Assembly (NCBI RefSeq): GCF_003626575.1 | Contig: NZ_RBDY01000034.1 | Span: 1 to 64,000 of the forward strand | Direction of reading: 5' to 3' | Source of the DNA: Streptomyces radicis | GTDB lineage: Bacteria; Actinomycetota; Actinomycetes; Streptomycetales; Streptomycetaceae | Length of the DNA: 64,000 nucleotides | The notes under the pieces: model-generated | Seen by the model: only the letters and a program-made list of their open reading frames with translations | What the model was told of the DNA's origin: nothing | Databases searched by the model: none | In this document: piece after piece, positions 43,624 to 52,326 of the stretch | How positions within the stretch are numbered: the stretch's first letter is position 1 | Layout: each line of letters begins with the position of its first letter | Made by a program: the position numbers and the translations under genes

Positions 43624-44271
43624 TCAGCGGCGGGCGTGGCGGGGCGGCAGGAGGCCCTTGTCGCGGGCGGCGGCGATCAGGCGCAGCGCGCGGCGGCGGC
43701 TGCGCCCGGTGACGGCCATGACGGCGAGCACGGGGTCGCGCCCGTCCCGCCGGGCGGCCAGGTAGGCGTCGGCGGCGCGGCGGCGGTCGTGCGCGCCGCG
43801 GCGGCGCCGGGTGGCGCGGTGGCGGGGGCGTTCCCCGGCCGGGGACGGCTCGTCAGGCTCCGGGCCACCGGTCGCGGGCTCGGGGCGCGGCTCGTGCGGG
43901 GTGCCGTGGGTGGCGGGCTCGGCGAGGGACGTTCCATAACGACCGGTCAGGGCGCGGCAGGCGTCGCGCAGCGGCTCCGCGATGCGCTCGGTGAGGGCGC
44001 CGAGGCCCTCGACCGGCAACGGCGGGTCGGCGCGCATGTCCTCGATGAGCAGCCGCCCCTCGCTGACCTGGGCGAGCACATCGAGGCGGGCGCCGTCGGC
44101 GAGGACCAGGCCGACACTGAACCAGGGCGGCAGCCCGCCCGCGTCGTCGGGCGCCGAGGCGGATCCGTGGCCGCGCGGCTCCCAGCGGACGGGGGCGCGC
44201 GTGGGCTCGTCCGGCGTTGGGCCGTCCGGCTGACGGCCGCCCGGAAAGCCGGAAAAGCTACTCTTCGCCAC
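43624..44271 (-). CDS. DUF6214 family protein
   Basis: 215 residues from the GTG at 44269-44271; no good ribosome site is visible, so the start is uncertain. The recognisable segments are LPPWFSVGLVLADGARLDVL near 48 and RDGRDPVLAVMAVTGRSRRR near 178, ending RLIAAARDKGLLPPRHARR. The C-terminal part looks like a helix-turn-helix. The middle is a low-complexity Pro/Glu/Thr linker. Possible DNA-binding protein; function unknown. Naming is from memory of the family pattern. Confidence 0.65.
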   Translation of the reverse strand: MAKSSFSGFPGGRQPDGPTPDEPTRAPVRWEPRGHGSASAPDDAGGLPPWFSVGLVLADGARLDVLAQVSEGRLLIEDMRADPPLPVEGLGALTERIAEPLRDACRALTGRYGTSLAEPATHGTPHEPRPEPATGGPEPDEPSPAGERPRHRATRRRRGAHDRRRAADAYLAARRDGRDPVLAVMAVTGRSRRRALRLIAAARDKGLLPPRHARR

Positions 44272-44420
44272 GGGGGCAACGTAGAACCTCGGGGCCGTGG
44301 CCGCGCCGCGCGGCACGCGTGGTCCCGACGCACAGCACCCCGTCAGCTCACTCCCGCGGGGGCGCCTTCGGTGAGATGCTGAAGTGTCCGTCCGGACTCG
44401 GCGGAACAAGGAGCCCTGAC

Positions 44421-45776
44421 ATGCTTCGCATCGCAGTTGTCGGATCCGGGCCGAGCGGCGTGTACACCGCTCAGGCCATCCTCGATCAGCAGGACGCGCT
44501 CCCTGCCCCCGTCGCGGTGGACGTGCTCGACCGGCTGCCCTGCCCCTACGGACTGGTGCGGTACGGCGTGGCGCCCGACCACGAGAAGATCAAGTCGCTC
44601 CAGGGCACGCTGCGTCAGGTGCTGGAGCGGCCCGGGGTGCGCTTCCTCGGGAACGTCCCGGTCGGCGAGGGCGGGGTCTCGGCCGACCAGCTGCGTTCGA
44701 TCTACCACGCGGTGGTGTACTGCGTGGGCGCGGCAAGGGACCGGCGGCTCGGCATCCCCGGCGAGGACCTGGTCGGCAGCTACTCGGCCACCGACTTCGT
44801 CTCCTGGTACAGCGCCCACCCCGACGCCGTCGGCCATGGCTTCCCGCTCGACGTGGCGAGCGCCGTGGTGATCGGGGTGGGCAACGTGGCGGTGGACGTG
44901 GCGCGCATCCTGGCCAGGGGCGCGGACGAGCTGCGGGCCACGGACATGCCGCAGGCGCCGCTCGACGCGTTGGCCGTCAGCGCGGTGCGTGACGTGCACA
45001 TGGTGGGCAGAAGGGGCCCCTCGCGGGCGAAGTTCACCACCAAGGAGCTGCGCGAGCTCGGCGGCCTGCCGGGCGCGGACGTGGTGGTGCGCGAGGAGGA
45101 GCTGGTCGCGGACCCGGACTACCTCGACCCTTCGGGGCTGCCCGGCGCGGCGAAGCGGAACGTCGCGGCGTTGCGCGGCTGGGCCCACGCGGCGCCAGGG
45201 GAGCGCGGGCGGCGGATCCATCTGCGGTTCTTCCTGCGGCCCGCGGAGATCCTGGACGACGGGCGGGGTGCGGTGCGCGGGGTGCGGTTCGAGCGGACGG
45301 CGCCCGACGCGTCGGGGCGCGTGGTGGGGACCGGGGAGTTCTCCGAGATCGAGGCGGGCCTTGTGCTGCGCTCGGTCGGGTACCGGGGGGTGGCGCTGCC
45401 GGGGCTGCCGTTCGCGCCGGAGACCGGGACGGTGCCGCACGAGCGGGGGCGCGTGCTGCGGGAGGGCGCGCCGTCGCCGGGCGAGTACGTCGCGGGGTGG
45501 ATCAAGCGCGGGCCCACGGGGGTGATCGGCTCGAACCGCTCGTGCGGCAAGGAGACGGCGGGCTCGGTGCTCGAGGACGGGGCGGCGCTGGCCGGGCGCG
45601 CGGTGGTGGGGTCCGATCCGCTGGAGGCGCTGCGGGACCTGGGGCTGGCGCCGGTGGAGTGGCACGGGTGGCTCGGCATCGAGCGGGCGGAGGCGGCGCT
45701 GGGGCGGACGCTCTCCCGCGGCACGGTGAAGATCGCGGACTGGGACGGGCTGCTGGCGGCGGCGCGGCGCTCGTGA
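44421..45776 (+). CDS. Ferredoxin/adrenodoxin-type NADP+ reductase (FprA-like)
   Basis: 451 residues. FAD-binding IAVVGSGPSGVYTAQAIL at 4-21, YGLVRYGVAPDHEKIK near 47, NADPH-binding VIGVGNVAVDVARILA near 150, VHMVGRRGPSRAKFTTKEL near 192, and the C-terminal GWIKRGPTGVIGSNR near 360. This is the FprA/adrenodoxin reductase group that feeds electrons from NADPH to ferredoxins and cytochromes P450. AAGGAG is 8 bases before the ATG. No ferredoxin gene is adjacent. Confidence 0.9.
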   Translation: MLRIAVVGSGPSGVYTAQAILDQQDALPAPVAVDVLDRLPCPYGLVRYGVAPDHEKIKSLQGTLRQVLERPGVRFLGNVPVGEGGVSADQLRSIYHAVVYCVGAARDRRLGIPGEDLVGSYSATDFVSWYSAHPDAVGHGFPLDVASAVVIGVGNVAVDVARILARGADELRATDMPQAPLDALAVSAVRDVHMVGRRGPSRAKFTTKELRELGGLPGADVVVREEELVADPDYLDPSGLPGAAKRNVAALRGWAHAAPGERGRRIHLRFFLRPAEILDDGRGAVRGVRFERTAPDASGRVVGTGEFSEIEAGLVLRSVGYRGVALPGLPFAPETGTVPHERGRVLREGAPSPGEYVAGWIKRGPTGVIGSNRSCGKETAGSVLEDGAALAGRAVVGSDPLEALRDLGLAPVEWHGWLGIERAEAALGRTLSRGTVKIADWDGLLAAARRS

Positions 45777-45814
45777 GGCGCGTGGGGCGGCCGGGGTCCA
45801 CGCGGCGGGCGTGA

Positions 45815-45837
45815 TTGTCAGTGGTGGGGTCCACACT
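45815..45837 (+). promoter_or_regulatory. RecA-NDp-type (PafBC) promoter motif
   Basis: TTGTCAGTG at 45815-45823, eight bases, then CACACT. The -35 half is an exact match to the TTGTCRGTG element of LexA-independent DNA-damage promoters of actinobacteria (activated by PafBC). The -10 half keeps only A2 and T6 of TANNNT. It lies 41 bases before the Asp-box gene that precedes ung. Confidence 0.6.
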
Positions 45838-45878
45838 GGGCCGTACTGGTGACACGAGGCTCGGCGAGGTGGTCGGAG

Positions 45879-46982
45879 ATGTCGGACGTGCTGGTGGCGG
45901 TAGGGACGCGCAAGGGGCTGTTCCTGGCGCGGCGCGCGGTGACGCGCCGGGCCGCGGGGCCCTGGGAGTTCGACGGGCCGCACTTCGCGGCGCAGGCGGT
46001 GTACGCGGTGGCGATCGACCGGCGGCCCGCGGGCGGGCCGCGGCTGCTGGTCGGCGCGGACAGCGCGCACTGGGGGCCCTCGGTGTTCCACTCCGACGAC
46101 CTGGGGGCGACGTGGCGGGAGCCCGAGCGGCCCGCGGTGCGCTTCCCCGAGGGGACGGGGACGTCGTTGGAGCGGGTGTGGCAGCTCCAGCCCGCGGGGG
46201 CCGACGAGCCGGGGGTGGTGTACGCGGGCACGGAGCCGGCGGCGCTGTTCCGCTCGGCGGACGGCGGGGAGTCGTTCGAGCTGGTGCGGGAGCTGTGGGA
46301 GCACCCCACGCGGGAGCGGTGGGAGCCGGGCGGCGGGGGGCTCGGGCTGCACACGGTGCTCACCGGGCCCGGCGGCGCGGAGGACCTGCTGGTGGCCGTC
46401 TCGGCCGGCGGGGTCTACCGGGCGGCGGACGCGGGCGGCGGCTGGTCCCCGTCGAACCGGGGGGTGGAGGTGGTCTTCCAGCCGGAGCGCTTCCCCGAGT
46501 TCGGGCAGTGCGTCCACAAGGTGGCCAGGGATCCGGTGCTGCCGGAGCGGCTGTTCCTCCAGAACCACTGGGGGGTGTACCGCAGCGACGACGGCGGCGG
46601 GTCGTGGACGTCGATCGGCGGGGACCTGCCGTCCGACTTCGGGTTCCCGATCGTCACGCATCCGCGCCGCTCGGGGGTGGCGTATGTCTTCCCGTTGAAC
46701 GCGGACGCCGACCGGGTGCCCGCCGGGCGGCGCTGCCGGGTGTACCGGACGGCGGACGCGGGGGGCAGCTGGGAGGAGCTGGGCGCGGGGCTGCCTGAGG
46801 GGCCGCACCACGGGACGGTCCTGCGGGACGCGCTGTGCACGGACGACGCGGACCCGGCGGGCGTGTACTTCGGGAACCGCAACGGCGAGGTGTTCGGCAG
46901 CGCGGACGACGGTGACAGCTGGCGCCAGTTGGCGGCCCACCTGCCGGATGTGCTGTGCGTGCGGGCGGCGGTGATCGACTGA
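45879..46982 (+). CDS. Asp-box (BNR) repeat beta-propeller protein
   Basis: 367 residues. Six Asp-box turns are visible: HSDDLGATW, RSADGGESF, RAADAGGGW, RSDDGGGSW, RTADAGGSW and GSADDGDSW. That gives a sialidase-like propeller without a signal peptide, so it is cytoplasmic and not a secreted glycosidase. It opens DVLVAVGTRKGLFLARR. Proteins of this kind are annotated exo-alpha-sialidase, but the catalytic Arg triad is not evident. The damage-type promoter and the downstream uracil-DNA glycosylase suggest a stress role, which is inference. ATG at 45879 preferred over 45849. Confidence 0.75.
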   Translation: MSDVLVAVGTRKGLFLARRAVTRRAAGPWEFDGPHFAAQAVYAVAIDRRPAGGPRLLVGADSAHWGPSVFHSDDLGATWREPERPAVRFPEGTGTSLERVWQLQPAGADEPGVVYAGTEPAALFRSADGGESFELVRELWEHPTRERWEPGGGGLGLHTVLTGPGGAEDLLVAVSAGGVYRAADAGGGWSPSNRGVEVVFQPERFPEFGQCVHKVARDPVLPERLFLQNHWGVYRSDDGGGSWTSIGGDLPSDFGFPIVTHPRRSGVAYVFPLNADADRVPAGRRCRVYRTADAGGSWEELGAGLPEGPHHGTVLRDALCTDDADPAGVYFGNRNGEVFGSADDGDSWRQLAAHLPDVLCVRAAVID

Positions 46983-47055
46983 GCGGAGGCGCGGGAGGGG
47001 GATCTTGGGCGACCCGGCGGACCGGGGTGGTGTGCGGCCAGTAGGGTGACGGACC

Positions 47056-47733
47056 GTGGCAGCACGACCATTGAACGAGATCGTCGAGCCGGGCTGGGCC
47101 GTTGCCCTGGCGCCGGTGGCAGACCGGATCACCGCCATGGGTGGGTTCCTGCGGGCGGAGATCGCCGCGGGGCGGACCTATCTCCCGGCGGGGCCCATGG
47201 TGTTGAGGGCCTTTCAGCAGCCCTTCGAGGAGGTGCGGGTGCTGATCGTCGGTCAGGACCCGTATCCGACGCCCGGGCACGCCGTGGGGTTGAGCTTCTC
47301 GGTGGCGCCGGAGGTGAGACCGCTGCCCGGCAGCCTGGAGAACATCTTCCGGGAGCTGAACACCGACCTGGGCCTGCCCAGGCCCTCGACGGGTGATCTG
47401 ACGCCCTGGACGGAGCAGGGCGTCCTGCTGCTCAACAGAGCGCTGACCACGGCGCCGCGCCGCCCCGGCGCGCACCGGGGGAAGGGCTGGGAGGAGGTCA
47501 CCGAGCAGGCCATCAGGGCGCTGGCCGCGCGGGGGAAGCCGCTGGTGGCCATCCTGTGGGGCCGGGACGCGCGGGGGCTGCGGCCCATGCTGGGCGGCGT
47601 TCCCGCGGTGGAGTCCGCGCACCCCTCCCCCATGTCGGCGGACCGGGGCTTCTTCGGCTCCCGGCCGTTCAGCCGGGCCAACGCCCTGCTCCAGGAGCAG
47701 GGCGCGGCGCCGGTCGACTGGAAGCTGCCGTGA
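47056..47733 (+). CDS. ung: Uracil-DNA glycosylase, family 1
   Basis: 225 residues. Water-activating loop VGQDPYPTPGHAVGLSFS at 62-79 with catalytic Asp, PLPGSLENIFRELNTDLG near 87, GVLLLNRALTT near 120, and the minor-groove loop SAHPSPMSADRGFFGSRPF near 190. It removes uracil from DNA. GTG start at 47056. The next gene starts on its stop (GTGA), so they are translated together. Streptomyces often have two Ung proteins; which one this is cannot be told. Confidence 0.95.
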   Translation: MAARPLNEIVEPGWAVALAPVADRITAMGGFLRAEIAAGRTYLPAGPMVLRAFQQPFEEVRVLIVGQDPYPTPGHAVGLSFSVAPEVRPLPGSLENIFRELNTDLGLPRPSTGDLTPWTEQGVLLLNRALTTAPRRPGAHRGKGWEEVTEQAIRALAARGKPLVAILWGRDARGLRPMLGGVPAVESAHPSPMSADRGFFGSRPFSRANALLQEQGAAPVDWKLP

Positions 47734-48746
47734 CGGCGCCGCTCGGGGGGCGGGCGGGCTGGGTGCTCGGCGTCGACTCGGGCGGCTCAGGGTTGCGACT
47801 CGCGCTGGCGCGTGCCGAGGAGGCGGCGCCGGCGCGTGGCGGGGTGGTGGAGCAGGCGCCTGGCGGGGTGGTGGAGCGGGCGCCGGTGCGCACCGGGGAG
47901 CGCGGCATCGACGCAGGGCACCTGCTGGAGCTGCTGGTCCCCGCGGTCCGCGGGCTGCTGGCCGAGGTGGCGGCGGAGCGCGTCGACGCGGTGTGCGTGG
48001 GCGCGGCCGGGATGGCCACGCTGGGCGGGCAGTTGCGGGCCGAGCTGCCCGGGGCGCTCGAGGCGGAGCTGGGCGCGCGGCGGGTGGCGCTGGCCGCCGA
48101 CGCCGTGACGGGCTACGCCGGGGCCCTGGGCGCCCGCCCCGGCGCGGTCGTCGCGGGCGGCACGGGCATGATCGCGCTGGGCACGGATCTGCGGGAGTGG
48201 CGGCGGGCGGACGGCTGGGGCCATCTGCTGGGTGACTGCGGAGGCGGGGCCTGGATCGGCAGGGCGGGCCTCGAGGCGGCGTTCCGGGCGCACGACGGGC
48301 GCGCGGGCGGCTCGGGCGCGCTGCTGGAGCGCGCGGTGGCCGTGTTCGGTCCGCCCACCGGGCTGCCCGCGCGGTTGTATCCGCGGAGCGACCGGCCTGC
48401 GGTGCTGGCGTCGTTCGCCCCCGAGGTGGCCGCGTGCGCGGCGGGCGATCCCGCCGATCCGGTGGCCGCCGGGATCATGCGCGGGGCCGCGCGGGAGATC
48501 GCCGCCACCGCGGCGGCGGTGTCCCCACCGGAGGGCGGGGGCGAGGTGGCCCTGACCGGTGGGCTGTTCAGGCTGGGCGAGCCGCTGATGGGGCCGCTGC
48601 GCGAGGAGTTGGCCCGATGCCTCCCGGGCGCCGCCGTGGTGGCGGCGGCCGGTGGCCCGCTCGACGGGGCGCTGTTGATCGCGGCCGGGCTGGCCCGGGG
48701 CGATCTGGCGTTGCCGTCCGACGCGGCGCTGCTCCATGTCGTGTGA
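47730..48746 (+). CDS. BadF/BadG-type ATPase, N-acetylglucosamine kinase-like
   Basis: 338 residues. ASKHA fold: phosphate 1 motif LGVDSGGSGLRLALA at 13-27, adenosine-binding VVAGGTGMIALGTD near 140, GDCGGGAWIGRAGLEAAF near 168, and a C-terminal GGPLDGALLIAAGL. It resembles bacterial N-acetylglucosamine/muramyl sugar kinases. An insert of about 25 residues near 35-55 (GGVVEQAPGGVVERAP) is a repeated low-complexity stretch. Translation coupled to ung through GTGA at 47730-47733. Confidence 0.8.
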   Translation: MTAPLGGRAGWVLGVDSGGSGLRLALARAEEAAPARGGVVEQAPGGVVERAPVRTGERGIDAGHLLELLVPAVRGLLAEVAAERVDAVCVGAAGMATLGGQLRAELPGALEAELGARRVALAADAVTGYAGALGARPGAVVAGGTGMIALGTDLREWRRADGWGHLLGDCGGGAWIGRAGLEAAFRAHDGRAGGSGALLERAVAVFGPPTGLPARLYPRSDRPAVLASFAPEVAACAAGDPADPVAAGIMRGAAREIAATAAAVSPPEGGGEVALTGGLFRLGEPLMGPLREELARCLPGAAVVAAAGGPLDGALLIAAGLARGDLALPSDAALLHVV

Positions 48747-48911
48747 GAGTCGCACAGAAGTCACGCGGGAGTCGTGCGGGGGTCGCGTGAGACCTGTTGT
48801 TAAGGCGCCGATCATGGTTTCACACGGACGCGCGGGATATATCAGGACAGACCCGGACCGCGTCACCCCTGGCGAACAGCCAAGCACATCAAGGCATTAA
48901 CATGCGGCGAC

Positions 48912-49835
48912 ATGAGCTCCTCCTCAGGGCCCTCGTCCGGCCTCCCCGTACGCATGCCGCGCCCCCGTCAGCCCGGACGCCACCGCCGCCCGGAGCCCGT
49001 GACCGCGCCCGAGGGCGCCCCGGCGCTGGTGCTCGCCGTGCCCGGCACCCCCTCGTCGGCGACCCGGTCGCTGGCCGAGGAGGTGGTGAGCATCGCGCGC
49101 TCCGAGTTGCCCGGTCTCGACGCCCGGGTCGGCTATGTGGAGAGCGCCGACGAGGAGTTCCCCTCGCTGCGGAGGGTGTTGAGCGAGGCGGCCGAGGACG
49201 GCGGGGACGGCGGGGGCCCCGACGGCGAGGATGTCGAGCAGGAGGCCATGGCCTGGCCCGCGCCGGTCGTGGTGCCGCTCCTCGCGGGCCCGGACAGCGC
49301 CCACCAGCGCGTGATACGGCAGGCCGTGCTCGACAGCGGCACGGGCGCCGCGCTGACCGATGTGCTGGGCCCGCACCCCTTGCTGGCGGAGGCCGTCCAC
49401 GTCCGGCTTTCCGAGGCGGGGCTGGCCCGCGCCGACCGCGCCCGGCTGTTCACCGTGGCCACCGCGGCGGACGGCATCGTGCTGGTCACCATCGGCGGCG
49501 AGGAGGCGGTGCAGGCGGCGGGCATCACGGGCATGCTGCTGTCCGCGCGGCTGGCCGTCCCGGTGCTCGCGGCGGCGCTCGACCTCGACGGCTCGGTGGC
49601 GACCACCGCCGAGCGGCTGACCGAGGCGGGCTCGCAGCAACTGGCCCTGGCGCCCTGCCTGATCGGCCCCGAGATCCCCGACGGGCTGCTGACCGCGGGC
49701 GCCAACGAGGCGGGCTGCCCGTCCGCCGAGCCGCTGGGCGCGTACCCGGCCGTGGGCAGGCTGGTCCTGTCCGCGTACATGGCCGAGGTGGGCATCTCCC
49801 CCGACCGCCCGCCGCACGGCACCTCGGTGCGCTGA
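48912..49835 (+). CDS. Sirohydrochlorin chelatase-like (CbiX) protein
   Basis: 307 residues. Basic Pro/Arg leader (PVRMPRPRQPGRHRRPEPV) then two chelatase-like halves. At the place where CbiX/SirB enzymes have the metal-inserting His (GHGS), this one reads LAVPGTPSSATRSLAEEV, and the second half also lacks a clear active-site His. It is therefore probably a non-catalytic or altered relative. Homologues with this same N-terminus occur in Streptomyces near nitrite/sulfite genes. Single gene; upstream 165 bp hold only a short A/T-rich patch (GGGATATATCAGGA). Confidence 0.75.
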   Translation: MSSSSGPSSGLPVRMPRPRQPGRHRRPEPVTAPEGAPALVLAVPGTPSSATRSLAEEVVSIARSELPGLDARVGYVESADEEFPSLRRVLSEAAEDGGDGGGPDGEDVEQEAMAWPAPVVVPLLAGPDSAHQRVIRQAVLDSGTGAALTDVLGPHPLLAEAVHVRLSEAGLARADRARLFTVATAADGIVLVTIGGEEAVQAAGITGMLLSARLAVPVLAAALDLDGSVATTAERLTEAGSQQLALAPCLIGPEIPDGLLTAGANEAGCPSAEPLGAYPAVGRLVLSAYMAEVGISPDRPPHGTSVR

Positions 49836-49921
49836 GGCCCCCGCACCACCCGGACTCTCCCGACCCCGGTCGTCGCCCCCTCCACGGGGGAACGCGGCGC
49901 CGGGGCCGCGTCGTTCGGGGG

Positions 49922-51453
49922 GTGAGTCGTCCGGCGTTCGTTCGGGGGCGGTGCGTTCAGGGGCGCCATGCCCGCGTCGATGTCGGCCTCGCGGGTCTCG
50001 ATCGGGCCGTCCGTGCGGAGCGCGAGCACGGCGCCGGGGGCGAGGTCCACCTCAACGGATTCGAAGGCGCTCAGGCCCAGGCCGATGGGGCTGCCGCTCG
50101 GCAGGTCGGGGAAGTCGACGGAGGCGCTGTCGAGGGCGAGCACCGCGGGCGGGAGGTGTCCCGCGCGGGCGAGGGCGCAGCGCCGGGTGGCGGGGTCGTA
50201 GCCGGCGTAGAGGCATGTGGCGCCGGTGATCCGGTCCACGCGCCGGATGTCGGCCGCGTTCTTCTCCTCGGCCAGCCGCACCACCGGATCGTCGAGGTGG
50301 GCGAGGCGTTGGTCGGGCGGCAGGTCGTCCTTCTCGAACGGCGGTGAGTCGCCCGTCCTGGCGAAGACGGCCAGGCCGAGCACTTCGCCACGGGCCCGCA
50401 GCGCCACCAGCATCGGGGAGTGCGTTCCGGTCCGCCGGACGAACTCGGCGCGCGCCTCGTCCCGTTGGAGCCAGGCGCCGTGCGCGTCGCGCGGCCGGGG
50501 GGCGACGTACGACGCGCCGGTGGTCAGGACGCGGGTGAACGGCGAGTCCGGCGGCCCGTGGATGGTGTCGCCGCGGCGCCGTACGAGGGTGAGCAGGTCG
50601 GTGTGGACGGTGGTGATGGCGGCGCGGCGGAAGACGGGGAGGCCGTCGTCGGCGGCGCTCAGCCGCTGCGGCGGCTCGGCGGCCAGCGGCACGGCCGACG
50701 AGGGCGAGGCGCTCGCGGGTGGAGCCGTGGTGAATGTCCACGGCGAGGGCGCACACGCCGAGCGGGCGGGCGTCGGGGCCGTCGAGGCGGAAGAACGAGA
50801 TCGAGAACGCGCGGCTCGGCTCCCCCGCGCCCGGCCGCCGCCGGATCTCGCGGTCGACGACGGGCGCGCCGTCGTCCAGCACGCGCCGCATGACGTCCTC
50901 GAGGGCCTCGCTGTCGAACTCACCGGTGAACGTGCCGAGCCGCCGCCCCAGCCACCGGTCGCGCGCCGTCCGTCTCCCGCGAGGCCGCGTCGTTGAGCCG
51001 GACGGCGCGGAGCTCGCGGTCCCACAGGCTCGACATCACCGGGGCGCGGTGCAGCAGGGACTCCAGGAACGCCTCCGCGACGGCGTTGCCACCGCGCGTC
51101 TCCGGCACGGCGGTGGCGGACACGAGCCACTCCGTGCCGCCCACCCGGCGCGGCGGGGAGATCCGGAGGTGCCGGGGGAACGCCGTGGCCGTCGCGGTGG
51201 CGGGCCTCGGCGAAGCCGGACCACGCGTGCCCCGCCCGGGGCCGTTCCGCCCAGGTGGGGCGGCGGCCAGGGTGCGGGCGTTCGGGGCCAGGAGGGCCGT
51301 GCCGTGGCGGCGCACCACGGCGTCGGCGGGGTGGCCGAGGAGCCGCTCGGCGGCGGCCGTCCAGCCGGTGACGACGCCGTCGGCGTCGATCACGGCGACG
51401 GCCGGGAGCGGCGCGTGGGTCGTGTCGCGCCCGGTGCGTTCGGGTGGGGCCAT
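49922..51453 (-). pseudogene. Broken PAS/GAF/SpoIIE phosphatase gene
   Basis: Three minus-strand frames carry successive pieces of one protein. From the ATG at 51453 a PAS domain reads AVAVIDADGVVTGWTAAAER to RLNDAASRETD, then stops. The next frame (about 50960 to 50700) continues it with LGRRLGTFTGEFDSEALEDV and VDIHHGSTRERLALV. The third frame (about 50690 to 49922) holds a shortened GAF and jumps at about 50245 from HLDDPVVRLAEE to the PP2C tail TCLYAGYDPATRRCALARAG and LALRTDGPIETREADIDAG. The metal-binding GGDWYD/GDVxGHG half is deleted. Thus two frameshifts plus deletions: a dead copy of the type seen intact at 5.4-7.5 kb. Confidence 0.8.
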
Positions 51454-51478
51454 CGTGTGCGCCCGGTTCTCGGACCTG

Positions 51479-51528
51479 GGGTCCGTCTCCTCGGGGACTC
51501 CCTGGGGGGTCCCGGGAGAGACGGACCC
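51479..51528. repeat. Long imperfect inverted repeat
   Basis: Outer arms GGGTCCGTCTC / GAGACGGACCC pair perfectly over 11 bp. Inside, GGGGAC and GTCCC pair again around TCCCTGGGGG. It lies 26 bases upstream of the start of the broken phosphatase gene (minus strand). It could be an old operator, an attenuator or a terminator. Confidence 0.5.
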
Positions 51529-51725
51529 TCGGCCGCCGCGTGACGGATGGGGATCATTGTGGACCGGGGCGGCGGGGCCGCGAGCGGAGAGCGTTTTCCC
51601 GGGCCTTGCCTGGATCGTTTCCCCGCCCGTTTCGCGGGTGGCGAAACACCGCGCGGGGAAATGCCAGGAGGCCTCGGCGGCCCGTGTCACCGTGGGGGAA
51701 ATCCGTTCCTTGGGAGGTTGGTGTC

Positions 51726-52325
51726 GTGGAATCGCTCTCTCCTGGATTTCGCGGCCGGCGGCGCGGTGTGGCCGACCGGCTGCCGCCCGGGCAGTATCCG
51801 ACGGAGGATTTTCCCGTGCTCTCTGCGGGGCCGACGCCCCAGGTGGCCACGGACGACTGGGAGTTCACCCTGACCAGCGAAAAGGGTGTCGCGCACCGCT
51901 GGGGCTGGGACGCGATGATGGCGCTGCCGCAGGAGGAGCCGGTCGTCGACATCCACTGTGTGACCCGCTGGTCGAAATTCGACACCCGGTGGCGCGGAGT
52001 GCCGATGGACGCGTTTCTCGAGGGGGTGGAAACGGAGGCGGTGCACGCGATGTTCGAGTCCTACGGCGGATATTCCACGAATGTCCCGCTGGCGGATCTG
52101 CGGAACGGCCGGGCCTGGCTCGTTCACACCTTCGACGGATATCCGCTGGCCCCCGAGCACGGCGGTCCCGCGCGCATGCTCGTTCCGCGTCTCTATTTCT
52201 GGAAGTCGGCCAAGTGGGTCCGTGGTGTGCGGCTGATGCCCGATGAACGGCTCGGGTTCTGGGAGCAGATGGGCTACCACCACTACGGCGACCCGTGGCG
52301 CGAGCAGCGCGTCAGGGGCGACTGA
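51726..52325 (+). CDS. Molybdopterin-dependent oxidoreductase, sulfite-oxidase family
   Basis: 199 residues, a compact sulfite-oxidase-fold domain. C78 in VVDIHCVTRWSKFDTRWRG is the cysteine that ligates molybdenum. FESYGGYSTNVPLADLR and GGPARMLVPRLYFWKSAKWV are further conserved parts that hold the pterin. No signal peptide or TAT motif, so it acts in the cytoplasm, unlike YedY. GGGAGG is 8 bases before the GTG at 51726; the frame further up has no such support. First gene of a three-gene operon with the flavin reductase and DUF6510 protein. Confidence 0.9.
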   Translation: MESLSPGFRGRRRGVADRLPPGQYPTEDFPVLSAGPTPQVATDDWEFTLTSEKGVAHRWGWDAMMALPQEEPVVDIHCVTRWSKFDTRWRGVPMDAFLEGVETEAVHAMFESYGGYSTNVPLADLRNGRAWLVHTFDGYPLAPEHGGPARMLVPRLYFWKSAKWVRGVRLMPDERLGFWEQMGYHHYGDPWREQRVRGD

Positions 52326-52326
52326 G

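Noticed and set aside
45879..46982. Secreted sialidase
   Set aside because: Asp boxes are clear but there is no signal peptide and no evident catalytic Arg triad; kept as a propeller protein.
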